From Microbispora catharanthi (lineage in GTDB: Bacteria > Actinomycetota > Actinomycetes > Streptosporangiales > Streptosporangiaceae): DNA of 64,000 bases. The position numbers and the translations under genes are program-made. The notes under the pieces were generated by a model. The model did no database searches and was not told the DNA's origin. It saw only the letters and a program-made list of their open reading frames with translations. Position 1 is the stretch's first letter; the number at the start of each line of letters is the position of its first letter. Shown one piece after another: positions 40,155-48,476 of the stretch. The stretch lies in the NCBI RefSeq assembly GCF_006334915.2, contig NZ_VDMA02000006.1:248001-312000 (forward strand). The letters are read 5' to 3'.

Positions 40155-41260
40155 TGCCGGATCCGATCGAGGTACGGAAGGTTCCCATCGAGAGCGTCAC
40201 CGACGCCTCCGGGCTGGCGAGGCTGATCGACGACGGCGTGATCGAGGCCGACCGCGTGCTGGCCGTGATCGGCAAGACCGAGGGCAACGGCGGCGTGAAC
40301 GACTACACGCGGATCCTGGCCGACCGGGCCTTCCGCGAGGTGCTCGTGGCCAAGGGCACGCGTACCGCCGAGGAGGCCGCGCAGGTGCCCCTGGTGTGGT
40401 CCGGCGGCACCGACGGCGTGCTCAGCCCGCACGCGACGATCTTCGCGACCGTCGATCCGGCCACGGCCGTACGGACCGACGAGCCGCGGGTGAGCGTCGG
40501 CGTGGCGATGAGCGAGGTGATCCTCCCCGAGGACATCGGCAGGCCCGCCATGGTCGAGAAGGTGGCCGCCGGGGTGCGCGAGGCGATGAAGATCGCCGGC
40601 ATCGACGACCCGGCCGACGTCCACTACGTGCAGACCAAGACGCCGCTGCTCACGCTGTCCACGATCACCGACGCCAAGGAGCGCGGCCAGACGGTCGTCA
40701 CCGAGGACACGCTGAAGTCGATGGACATCTCCAACTCCACCACGGCGCTCGGCATCGCCGTCGCGCTCGGGGAGATCGAGACGCCCTCGGCGGAGCAGAT
40801 CCACAAGGACCTGTCGCTCTACTCGTCGGTCGCCTCCTGCTCCAGCGGCGTCGAGCTCGACCGGGCCCAGATCGTCGTGGTGGGCAACGTACGCGGGATC
40901 GGCGGGCGCTACCGCGCCGGCCACTCGGTCATGAAGGACGCCCTGGACGCCGACGGGATCTGGGAGGCCATCCGCGGCGCGGGCGTCGACCTACCGGAGC
41001 GCCCGCACCCGGACGACCTCGGCGACCGGCTGGTGAACCTGTTCATCAAGTGCGAGGCCGACCCGTCGGGCCGCGTACGCGGGCGGCGCAACATCATGCT
41101 CGACGACTCCGACGTCCACTGGCATCGCCAGATCAAGGCGACCGTCGGCGGGGTGGCGGCGAGCGTGACCGGCGACCCGGCCGTGTTCGTCTCCGTGGCG
41201 GCGGTCCATCAGGGCCCGTCCGGAGGAGGCCCCGTGATCGCCATCGCCGACCTGGGCTGA
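40154..41260 (+). CDS. Ring-opening amidohydrolase (cyanuric acid hydrolase/barbiturase family)
   Basis: 368 residues from GTG at 40154, the family's usual size. The three internal repeat units, each supplying a Lys-Ser pair, are visible: [15 protein letters not shown] with [21 protein letters not shown] with [15 protein letters not shown]; and RQIKATVGG with [16 protein letters not shown]-terminal metal-site residues lie in the last segment. Known members hydrolyse cyanuric acid to carboxybiuret or barbiturate to ureidomalonate. Sequence alone does not separate the two for me, but the uracil-type permease and molybdenum hydroxylase in the window favour barbiturate. Coupled to carbamate kinase. 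Confidence 0.92.
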   Translation: MPDPIEVRKVPIESVTDASGLARLIDDGVIEADRVLAVIGKTEGNGGVNDYTRILADRAFREVLVAKGTRTAEEAAQVPLVWSGGTDGVLSPHATIFATVDPATAVRTDEPRVSVGVAMSEVILPEDIGRPAMVEKVAAGVREAMKIAGIDDPADVHYVQTKTPLLTLSTITDAKERGQTVVTEDTLKSMDISNSTTALGIAVALGEIETPSAEQIHKDLSLYSSVASCSSGVELDRAQIVVVGNVRGIGGRYRAGHSVMKDALDADGIWEAIRGAGVDLPERPHPDDLGDRLVNLFIKCEADPSGRVRGRRNIMLDDSDVHWHRQIKATVGGVAASVTGDPAVFVSVAAVHQGPSGGGPVIAIADLG

Positions 41261-41296
41261 CGCCTCCGGCGCGGTCCTTGGGTAGGGTCGGGAGAC

Positions 41297-41866
41297 GTGC
41301 CATCGATTCCGCAGCCCCTGCGCCCCGACGACGACGGCGGCACCGACGCGTCCGTCGCGTCGGCGCTGTCGGCGTTCCAGGCCGGCACGGCGACGGCGGC
41401 CGACGTCCTGGCGGCGCTCGCCGGGACGAGGCTGCTGGTGCCCGTGGTCGCGCTGCTCACCGAGTCGGAAGTGGGGGAGCACGGCCTGCGCCAGGAGAAG
41501 GAGAGCGAGATGGCCCTCCCGAAACTGGTCGGCAAGGACGGTCGTGAGGCCGTGCTCGCCTTCACCGGGACCGAGCCGATGCGCAGGTGGCGCCCGGACG
41601 CCCGGCCGGTGCAGGCCACGGCCCCGCAGGTCTGCCAGGCGGCGCGGCACGAGAGCGCCGCCGCCGTGGTGGTGGACGTGGCCGGGCCGGTCCCGTTCGT
41701 GATCGAGGGCGGCATGCTGCAGGCGCTCGCCACGGTGGAGGAGGCTAAGCGGGACGCCTCCGCCGTGGACCGCCTCGCCCGCGAGGTGCCGGGTGCCACG
41801 GTGGCCCGTCTGGGGACCGCGGAGGACAAGCGCCGCGGCCGCTGGTGGAGCCGCCGCCGCGCCTGA
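41297..41866 (+). CDS. SseB-domain protein
   Basis: 189 residues, GTG start; TAGGGT at 41283-41288 lies 8 nt upstream and GGGAG overlaps the same space. Contains an SseB N-terminal-type domain: VASALSAFQAG, TATAADVLAALAGTRLLVPVV, LPKLVGKDGREAVLAFTGTEPMRRW, and VVVDVAGPVPFVIEGGML. SseB-like proteins of actinomycetes are cytoplasmic and of unclear function. The basic C-terminus KRRGRWWSRRRA is a tail. Confidence 0.8.
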   Translation: MPSIPQPLRPDDDGGTDASVASALSAFQAGTATAADVLAALAGTRLLVPVVALLTESEVGEHGLRQEKESEMALPKLVGKDGREAVLAFTGTEPMRRWRPDARPVQATAPQVCQAARHESAAAVVVDVAGPVPFVIEGGMLQALATVEEAKRDASAVDRLAREVPGATVARLGTAEDKRRGRWWSRRRA

Positions 41867-42110
41867 GCGGCCTCGACCGCCGCCCCGCGCGCTGCCCGGC
41901 ACCTCCTGCCTGACACGCCTGTGCCGCCGTGGCACCCGAACGTCCGCCCGATCCCGCCCGACCCCGGCTGACCTCCTGTGACGCTCGACCCGCCGCGGGC
42001 CGAGACGGGCCGCGCGGCCGGCGACGGCCGCGTCGTCCACAGGAACGCGGTCGTCCACAGGGGGCCCGCACCCCGGCCCTCGGCGGCGCGCGGGCGTTAG
42101 TGTCGGCCGC

Positions 42111-42794
42111 GTGCCCCTCGTCGTCCTCGCCGCCGTCCTCGGCCTGATCGCCGGCGTGTACGCGCGGGCGGCCTCCCGCGGGTTCTGCGCGGAGCCGGAC
42201 GACCGGCGCGAGAGCCGCCGCGGAGAGGCGCGGAAGGCTCTCGCGGCGGCGGCCCGCACCGTGCCGCTGCCCCGCCCGCCGTTCGCGGTCGAGGGCGCGA
42301 CCGCGCTGGCCGCGGCGCTGGTGGCCTGGCGCGTCCACGACGGCTGGGTGCTCGCCGCGTGGCTGTACGCCGTGGTGGCGGGGGCCGCGCTCGCGGAGAT
42401 CGACCGGAGGACCTGGCGGCTGCCCGACGCGATCACGCTGCCGTCGTACCCGATCCTGCTGGCCCTGCTCGCGCCGTCCGGCCGCCTGCTGCCCGCGGTG
42501 GCGTCGGGCTGCGCGCTCGGCGCCGTCTACGCCGTGCTGTGGTTCGCCCGCCCCACGGGCCTCGGGCTCGGCGACGTCAAGCTGGCCGGGCTGATCGGCC
42601 TGCTCACCGGCGCGCTCGGCGTGCAGGCCACGGTCGTCGCCGGGATGGCGGGCCAGGTCCTCGGCGCGCTGTACGCCGTGGGGCTGCTCCTGGCCCGCAG
42701 AGCCACCCGCACGACCGAGTTCCCGTTCGGCCCTTTCATGCTCGCGGGGGCGCTCGTCGCAGTGGCCTTTCCCGGGGCTTTCCCCGGTGGGTAG
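42111..42794 (+). CDS. Type IV prepilin peptidase (A24)
   Basis: 227 residues from GTG at 42111, with TAGTGT at 42098-42103, 7 nt upstream (leaderless). Six or so membrane segments. The two catalytic aspartates are in [12 protein letters not shown] (~94) and [11 protein letters not shown] (GxGD, ~150). The N-terminal methyltransferase domain of dual-function enzymes is absent, as in most actinobacterial forms. It would cleave pilin-like leader peptides of a Flp/Tad or competence system encoded elsewhere. It directly precedes the aro operon, a common actinobacterial arrangement. The 244 nt before it (41867-42110) contains no other gene. Confidence 0.88.
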   Translation: MPLVVLAAVLGLIAGVYARAASRGFCAEPDDRRESRRGEARKALAAAARTVPLPRPPFAVEGATALAAALVAWRVHDGWVLAAWLYAVVAGAALAEIDRRTWRLPDAITLPSYPILLALLAPSGRLLPAVASGCALGAVYAVLWFARPTGLGLGDVKLAGLIGLLTGALGVQATVVAGMAGQVLGALYAVGLLLARRATRTTEFPFGPFMLAGALVAVAFPGAFPGG

Positions 42795-42886
42795 CACGTG
42801 CGGTTTCGGGTCAGGGGGCATCCGCGTACGGTCATGGGGGTGTCAGGGGGACGCCGCAGTCGGGCGCACATGGAAGACTTGTCACC

Positions 42887-44065
42887 ATGCTGCGCTGGTT
42901 GACCGCCGGGGAGTCACACGGCCCCGAGCTTCTCGCGATCCTGGAAGGCCTGCCCGCCGGGGTGGAGGTGACCACCGCCGACCTCGCCGAGGCGCTGCGC
43001 CGCCGCCGTCTCGGATACGGCCGCGGGGCGCGGATGAAGTTCGAGCAGGACGAGGTGACGATCTCGGGCGGCGTACGGCACGGCCGCACGCTCGGCTCGC
43101 CCGTCGCGATCCGCATCGGCAACACCGAGTGGCCGAAGTGGGAGACCGTGATGGCCGCCGATCCGGTGGACCCGGCGGTGCTGGAGGGCCAGGCGCGCAA
43201 CGCGCCGCGGTCGCGGCCCCGTCCCGGCCACGCGGACCTCGCCGGCATGCAGAAGTACGGCTTCGACGACGCGCGGCCGGTGCTCGACCGGGCCAGCGCC
43301 CGGGAGACCGCCGCCCGGGTGGCGCTCGGCCAGGTCGCCCGCGCCTTCCTCAAGCAGGCACTGGGCGTCGACATCGTCAGCCATGTGACCTCGATCGGCG
43401 AGGCCGTCGCGCCCCGCGACGTGCTTCCCGGCCCCGGCGACATGGAGGCGGTGGACGCCGACCCGGTGCGCTGCGTCGACCCGGCCGCGAGCGCGGCGAT
43501 GGTCGCCGAGATCGACAAGGCGCACAAGGACGGCGACACCCTCGGCGGCGTGGTCGAGGTCGTCGTCTACGGCCTGCCGCCGGGCCTCGGCAGCTACACC
43601 CACTGGGACCGCCGTCTCGACTCCCGCCTCGCCGGGGCGCTCATGGGCATCCAGGCGATCAAGGGGGTCGCCGTCGGCGACGGCTTCGAGACCGCCCGCC
43701 GCCCCGGCTCGCGGGCCCACGACGAGATCGAGAACACCCCCGAGGGCGTGCGCCGGATGACCAACCGGGCCGGCGGCGTCGAGGGCGGCATGACCAACGG
43801 CGAGCCGCTGCGGGTCAGCGCCGCGATGAAGCCGATCTCCACCGTGCCGCGCGCGCTCGCCACGGTCGACGTGCTGACCGGCGAACCGGCCAAGGCGCAC
43901 CACGAGCGCTCGGACGTCTGCGCGGTCCCGGCCGCCGCGATCGTCGCCGAGGCGATGGTGGCGCTGGTGCTCGCGGACGCGGCCGTCGAGAAGTTCGGCG
44001 GCGACTCCGTCGAAGAGGTCGCGCGCAACCTGTCGGGTTACCTGTCGTCCCTGGTCATCAAGTAA
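42887..44065 (+). CDS. aroC: Chorismate synthase
   Basis: 392 residues from ATG at 42887. Family motifs: [20 protein letters not shown] at the start, [51 protein letters not shown], and the C-terminal [10 protein letters not shown] and [12 protein letters not shown]. Converts EPSP to chorismate with reduced FMN. First gene of an aroC-aroK-aroB-aroQ series. An open frame extends upstream to 42359, but that part is the shadow of the prepilin peptidase gene. Confidence 0.98.
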   Translation: MLRWLTAGESHGPELLAILEGLPAGVEVTTADLAEALRRRRLGYGRGARMKFEQDEVTISGGVRHGRTLGSPVAIRIGNTEWPKWETVMAADPVDPAVLEGQARNAPRSRPRPGHADLAGMQKYGFDDARPVLDRASARETAARVALGQVARAFLKQALGVDIVSHVTSIGEAVAPRDVLPGPGDMEAVDADPVRCVDPAASAAMVAEIDKAHKDGDTLGGVVEVVVYGLPPGLGSYTHWDRRLDSRLAGALMGIQAIKGVAVGDGFETARRPGSRAHDEIENTPEGVRRMTNRAGGVEGGMTNGEPLRVSAAMKPISTVPRALATVDVLTGEPAKAHHERSDVCAVPAAAIVAEAMVALVLADAAVEKFGGDSVEEVARNLSGYLSSLVIK

Positions 44066-44079
44066 TAGGGTTTGTGATC

Positions 44080-44592
44080 ATGCAATCGGCGTCCCAAGGC
44101 CCCGCCGCGGTCCTCATCGGCCCGCCCGGCTCGGGCAAGTCCACGGTCGGGCGGCTCCTCGCGGACCGCCTCGGCCTGCCGTTCCGCGACACCGACGCCG
44201 ACGTCGAGGCCGTCACGGGCAAGACCGTCAGCGACGTGTTCGTGGAGGACGGCGAGGAGAGGTTCCGCGAGCTGGAGGCGCAGGCCGTGCGCGACGCGCT
44301 GGAGACGCACCCGGGCGTGCTCGCGCTCGGCGGCGGGGCGATCATGCACGAGCACACCCAGAAGCTGCTGTCCGGCCACCGGGTCGTGTACCTCCAGGTC
44401 GGGCTCGACCAGGCGGTCAAGCGGGTCGGTCTCGCCTCGGCCCGCCCGCTGCTGGTGCTGAACCCGCGCAGCCGGCTGAGGCAGCTGATGGAGCAGCGCC
44501 GTCCGATCTACGAGGGCCTCGCCGCGATCACCGTCGCCACCGACGGCCGCGAGCCCGAGGACGTGGTGACCGAGATCGAGGGGGCGCTGTGA
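44080..44592 (+). CDS. aroK: Shikimate kinase
   Basis: 170 residues from ATG at 44080 (GTG at 44074 is the alternative). Walker [19 protein letters not shown], substrate-binding [20 protein letters not shown] and the lid RPLLVL are standard. Phosphorylates shikimate at the 3-position. A TAGGGT hexamer at 44066-44071, 8 nt before the ATG and overlapping the aroC stop region, suggests an extra internal leaderless promoter. Overlaps aroB by 4 nt. Confidence 0.97.
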   Translation: MQSASQGPAAVLIGPPGSGKSTVGRLLADRLGLPFRDTDADVEAVTGKTVSDVFVEDGEERFRELEAQAVRDALETHPGVLALGGGAIMHEHTQKLLSGHRVVYLQVGLDQAVKRVGLASARPLLVLNPRSRLRQLMEQRRPIYEGLAAITVATDGREPEDVVTEIEGAL

Positions 44593-45665
44593 CCGCGACA
44601 CGCATCACCGTGCGCGGCGAGAGCCCGTACGACGTCGTCGTCGGCACCGATGTGCTGCCGGAGCTGCCGGGCCTGCTGGACGCGAAGGTGCGCACGGTCG
44701 CCGTGATCCACCCCGCCGGGCTGCCCGAGATCGCCAGGCCCGTGCGCGAGAGCCTGGAGGGCGCCGGACACGAGGTCGTCGCCCTGCCCGTGCCGGACGG
44801 CGAGGAGGCCAAGTCCGTCCACGTCGCGGCCGAGCTGTGGTCGGCGTTCGGCCGGTACGGCATCACGCGTTCCGACGCGGTCGTCGGCGTCGGCGGCGGG
44901 GCGACCACCGACCTGGCCGGATTCGTGGCCGCGACGTGGCTGCGCGGCGTCCAGGTCGTGCAGGTGCCGACCACGCTGCTGGCCATGGTGGACGCGGCCG
45001 TCGGCGGCAAGACCGGCATCAACACCCCCGAGGGCAAGAACCTGGTCGGGTCCTTCCACCCGCCGAAGGGCGTGCTGTGCGACCTGGCCACGCTGGCGAG
45101 CGTGCCGCGCGAGGACTACGTCGCCGGCCTCGCCGAGATCATCAAGGGTGGGTTCATCGCCGACCCCACGATCCTCATGCTGATCGAGGACGACCCCGCC
45201 GCCGCCCGCACCCCCGAGGGCGAGCACACCCGCGAGCTGGTCGAGCGCAAGATCCGGGTGAAGGCCGACGTCGTCGGGGCGGACCTGCGCGAAAGCGGCA
45301 TCCGGGAGATCCTCAACTACGGCCACACCCTCGCCCACGCGATCGAGCGGGTCGAGGACTACCGCATCAGGCACGGCGAGGCCGTGGCCATCGGGCTGGT
45401 CTACGCCGCCGAGCTGTCCCGGCTCGACGGCCGCGTCGGCCGCGACGTCGTGGACCGCACACGCTCGATCCTCGAATCGGTCGGGCTGCCCACCTCCTAC
45501 CGCGCCGACGCCTGGCCGCGGCTGCGCGAGCACATGCGCGTGGACAAGAAGGCCAGGGGAGCGGTGCTGCGGTTCGTCGTGCTCGACGACATCGGCAGGC
45601 CCGCCCGCCTGGAGAACCCCTCGGAGGAGCTGCTCGAAGCCGCCTACCGGGAGGTCGCCCGATGA
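44589..45665 (+). CDS. aroB: 3-dehydroquinate synthase
   Basis: 358 residues, GTG start in a GTGA overlap with aroK. NAD-binding [15 protein letters not shown], catalytic/metal segment [44 protein letters not shown] and [10 protein letters not shown]. Cyclises DAHP to 3-dehydroquinate, the second shikimate step. Overlaps aroQ by 4 nt (ATGA). Confidence 0.98.
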   Translation: MTATRITVRGESPYDVVVGTDVLPELPGLLDAKVRTVAVIHPAGLPEIARPVRESLEGAGHEVVALPVPDGEEAKSVHVAAELWSAFGRYGITRSDAVVGVGGGATTDLAGFVAATWLRGVQVVQVPTTLLAMVDAAVGGKTGINTPEGKNLVGSFHPPKGVLCDLATLASVPREDYVAGLAEIIKGGFIADPTILMLIEDDPAAARTPEGEHTRELVERKIRVKADVVGADLRESGIREILNYGHTLAHAIERVEDYRIRHGEAVAIGLVYAAELSRLDGRVGRDVVDRTRSILESVGLPTSYRADAWPRLREHMRVDKKARGAVLRFVVLDDIGRPARLENPSEELLEAAYREVAR

Positions 45666-46096
45666 GGCAGGTGCTCGTCCTGAACGGGCCCAACCTGGGC
45701 CGTCTCGGCAGCCGGGAGCCCGACGTCTACGGCGCGCAGACCTTCGACGACCTGGCCGCCCTGTGCCGCGAGTCCGGCCGCGAGCTGGGCCTGTCGGTGG
45801 AGGTCAGGCAGACCGACGACGAGGCCGAGCTGGTGAGCTGGATCCACGAGGCGGCCGACAGCAGGACCCCCGTGGTCCTCAACCCCGCCGCCTTCACCCA
45901 CTATTCGTACGCGCTGCGCGACGCGATCGCGCAGCGCACGGCTCCGCTGGTCGAGGTGCACATCTCCAACCCGAACGCGCGGGAGGAGTTCCGCCACACC
46001 TCGGTCGTGGCGGCGGTGGCCACCGGGACGATCGCGGGGTTCGGCATGCGGTCGTACGAGCTCGCGCTGCGCGCGATCGCGGACATGGGCGAGTGA
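45662..46096 (+). CDS. aroQ: 3-dehydroquinate dehydratase, type II
   Basis: 144 residues. [19 protein letters not shown] carries the flexible-loop Arg and catalytic Tyr; [15 protein letters not shown] and [15 protein letters not shown] carry the conserved Asn and catalytic His. The usual NPGAYTH appears as NPAAFTHY, a mild variation. Dehydrates 3-dehydroquinate. Ends the coupled aro series; the next gene follows after 14 nt. Confidence 0.96.
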   Translation: MRQVLVLNGPNLGRLGSREPDVYGAQTFDDLAALCRESGRELGLSVEVRQTDDEAELVSWIHEAADSRTPVVLNPAAFTHYSYALRDAIAQRTAPLVEVHISNPNAREEFRHTSVVAAVATGTIAGFGMRSYELALRAIADMGE

Positions 46097-46110
46097 CGAA
46101 AGAAGGGACC

Positions 46111-46905
46111 ATGGGCTACCGGTCGTACGTGGCGGTCGGAGACAGTTTCACCGAGGGACTCAACGACCCCCTCCCGGACGCGCCCCCTCCGGCGCCGGGT
46201 GAGGTGGTCCGTTACCGGGGCTGGGCCGACCGGGTCGCCGAGCGGCTCGCCTTACTCGAACCGGACTTCCGCTACGCCAACCTCGCGGTGCGGGGGAAGC
46301 TGATCGACCAGATCGTCGCCGACCAGGTGCCCGTGGCCGTCCAGCTGAGGCCCGACCTCATCAGCTTCTGCGCGGGCGGCAACGACCTCATCCGCCCCGG
46401 CGCCGACCCCGACGAGATGGCCAAGAAGCTGGCCGCCGCCGTACGCGACCTGCGGGCCACCGGCGCCGACGTCGTGCTGTTCACCGGGACCGATCCCCGG
46501 GACACCCCGATCATGCGGCAGCTGCGCGGCAAGTTCGCGATCTTCTTCATGCACGTGCGCTCGATCGCCGACCTGTACGGCTGCCACCTGGTGGACATGT
46601 GGTCGATGCAGGGACTGCGGGACTGGCGGGCCTGGAGCGGCGACCGGCTGCACATGAACGCCGAGGGCCACCGCCTGGTCGCGGCCCGGGTCCTGCACGT
46701 GCTGGGCGTGCCCGGCGAGGACGACTGGCGCAAGACCTGGCCGCCCCGGGAGACGGTGGACCCGAGGGCCAAGCGCCGCGAGGACGTGCAGTGGCTCAGA
46801 GAGCACTTCGGCCCGTGGATCGGGCGGCGCCTTCGCGGCACGTCCTCCGGCGACGGCCTCGCCCCCAAGCGGCCCGAGCTCGGTCCGCTGCCCCCTGCTC
46901 CCTGA
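46111..46905 (+). CDS. SGNH/GDSL-family hydrolase
   Basis: 264 residues from ATG at 46111 with AGAAGGGA. Block I VAVGDSFTEGLND holds the nucleophile Ser, AVRGKLIDQI the Gly block, CAGGNDLI the Asn block, and SGDRLHMNAEGHRLVA the Asp-x-x-His pair. No signal peptide, so a cytoplasmic esterase or lipase of unknown substrate. Close behind aroQ and possibly co-transcribed. Confidence 0.92.
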   Translation: MGYRSYVAVGDSFTEGLNDPLPDAPPPAPGEVVRYRGWADRVAERLALLEPDFRYANLAVRGKLIDQIVADQVPVAVQLRPDLISFCAGGNDLIRPGADPDEMAKKLAAAVRDLRATGADVVLFTGTDPRDTPIMRQLRGKFAIFFMHVRSIADLYGCHLVDMWSMQGLRDWRAWSGDRLHMNAEGHRLVAARVLHVLGVPGEDDWRKTWPPRETVDPRAKRREDVQWLREHFGPWIGRRLRGTSSGDGLAPKRPELGPLPPAP

Positions 46906-46968
46906 CCCTGCTCCCTCTCCCCGACCCGGCGGGCCCGCGCCGCGGTGCCGGCGCGTCCCCGCCGACGA

Positions 46969-47460
46969 CTACGCCGGCGTGCCGATCAGCGCCGTCGCGC
47001 GGCGCAGGCTCCGCGATGTCCAGGGTGGGCAGTCCGGATCGCCTTCGACCTCAGCGGCGGTGAGCCAGAGGAACTCCTCCACCTCCTCCGGCGAGGCGGC
47101 CACGGGCTGGGCGTGAGGCGGCATCGTCGCGCGGAAGACCACGTTGACGACGGGGTCGCCGTCGTCGGTGACGAAGAACCCGCTCTCCACATAGGAGAGT
47201 CGGGCTCCCGTGATGTCGACCCCGATCTCCTCGGCGACCTCACGCCGTGCCGTCTCCTCGAGCACGTCGAGTCCCGCGCCGTCTACCTCGACCTTGCCGC
47301 CCACGCCGGCGAGCATGCCGGGTGCGTGAGCCTCCCGCCTGCCGCGCCGGATGAGCAGCCACCGGCCGTCTCGCTCCAGGAAGACCTCGACGTTCACGAC
47401 GAAGGCCGGTCGGCCGCCCCGGGTGAGGCACACCGACGTGACAGGGGTGTCAGCGCTCAT
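46969..47460 (-). CDS. NUDIX hydrolase
   Basis: 163 residues from ATG at 47460. The NUDIX box GGKVEVDGAGLDVLEETARREVAEEIGV lies around residues 54-82 and matches GX5EX7REUXEEXGU (with a longer GX spacing at the front). A TAGAGT hexamer 7 nt before the ATG suggests a leaderless transcript. The substrate is an unspecified nucleoside diphosphate derivative. The frame is open to 47493 but without ribosome site. The 232 nt to the next gene (47461-47692) holds nothing recognisable. Confidence 0.88.
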   Translation of the reverse strand: MSADTPVTSVCLTRGGRPAFVVNVEVFLERDGRWLLIRRGRREAHAPGMLAGVGGKVEVDGAGLDVLEETARREVAEEIGVDITGARLSYVESGFFVTDDGDPVVNVVFRATMPPHAQPVAASPEEVEEFLWLTAAEVEGDPDCPPWTSRSLRRATALIGTPA

Positions 47461-47692
47461 CCCCCGCACTCTACGCGCGGTTGCGGGCCTCACGCCCTGC
47501 CCGAGGCGCGGATGGCGGCGCGCGGCCCCCGCACCGGCGCCACCGGCAGCCCGGCCGGTGCGAACGCCGCCTCAGACCAGAGGAGGTCCTACCACGGTCC
47601 GATGCGCGACGGGCGGGCATCGCGCGAGGATCCTGCTTCACTACCACCGGCGCAGTGGACGCCGATGCCCAATTCGAGCAAGGGGAGTGACG

Positions 47693-48433
47693 ATGGCGTG
47701 GAAACGACGGCGCGTGCCCCGGCGCGGACGGGTGTGGCTGCTCGTCGTGCTCGCGGCCCTGCCGATCGCCGCGGCCGCCGTCGTGGCGGTGGCCTTCCCG
47801 TCGGTCGCCGCCACGACCTGCCCCGGCTGTTACGGGCTGGAGCGGCTGGCTCCGGACGTCTACACGGAATCGGGACTGCCGCCGGACCGGAGGCGGCAGG
47901 TGGTCTCCACCGTGGAGGAGGCGGAGCGGCGCGTCCGCGACTTCTACGGCGGCAGGCAGGCCTCTCCGCGGATCCTCGCCTGCCTCAGCGACCGCTGTTA
48001 CCGCCGGATCGGCGGCGGAGGGGAGCGGGGCGTCGCGGTGCTGAACCGGGCGGTGATGCTGTCGCCCGAGGGGGTGGATCCGGTCATCGCCTCACACGAG
48101 ATGTCGCACGTCGAACTGCATGCCCGGCTCGACTCGGGTGGTGCGGAGGTGCCCCAGTGGTTCGACGAGGGCCTGGCCGTCCTGGTCGCCGGCGACCCGC
48201 GGTATCTCGCGCCGGAGACGGCGGCCGACCGCTGCCTGGTGAGCACGGACGCCGCGCTGCCCGTGACGCTGGACGCCTGGCTGCGGGCGGCCGGCGCCGA
48301 CCAGCGCACCTATGCGAAGGCGGCGTGCCGGGTGAGCCGATGGGTCACCGCGAACGGCGGGCCGCACGCCGTGCTCGACCTCGTCCGGCGCCTCAACGCG
48401 GGGGAGACGTTCGGCACGGTCACGAAGATGTGA
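47693..48433 (+). CDS. Membrane-anchored HExxH zinc-peptidase-like protein
   Basis: 246 residues from ATG at 47693 (GGGGAG upstream; GTG at 47687 possible). Basic N-terminus then one hydrophobic segment VWLLVVLAALPIAAAAVVAVAF, so an outward protein anchored or secreted. Zinc motif SHEMSHVELH (~140) followed by QWFDEGLAVLVAG (~163) gives a gluzincin layout: two His plus Glu in the WxDEGxA segment. Two Cys pairs (CPGC and CLSDRC) may form disulfides. Peptidase activity is likely but substrate unknown. Confidence 0.82.
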   Translation: MAWKRRRVPRRGRVWLLVVLAALPIAAAAVVAVAFPSVAATTCPGCYGLERLAPDVYTESGLPPDRRRQVVSTVEEAERRVRDFYGGRQASPRILACLSDRCYRRIGGGGERGVAVLNRAVMLSPEGVDPVIASHEMSHVELHARLDSGGAEVPQWFDEGLAVLVAGDPRYLAPETAADRCLVSTDAALPVTLDAWLRAAGADQRTYAKAACRVSRWVTANGGPHAVLDLVRRLNAGETFGTVTKM

Positions 48434-48476
48434 CCGGAGCCGGAGCGGCCGGGTTCCCCTCACGCGGAGGCCCGGC

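Noticed and set aside
41867-42110. Additional small gene between the SseB-like and prepilin peptidase genes
   Set aside because: Open frames here lack ribosome sites and have no protein-like composition; only the TAGTGT promoter hexamer near the end is convincing.
42359-42886. N-terminal extension of chorismate synthase
   Set aside because: The open frame upstream of 42887 is arginine-rich shadow of the prepilin peptidase gene; the true start has the conserved [12 protein letters not shown] beginning.
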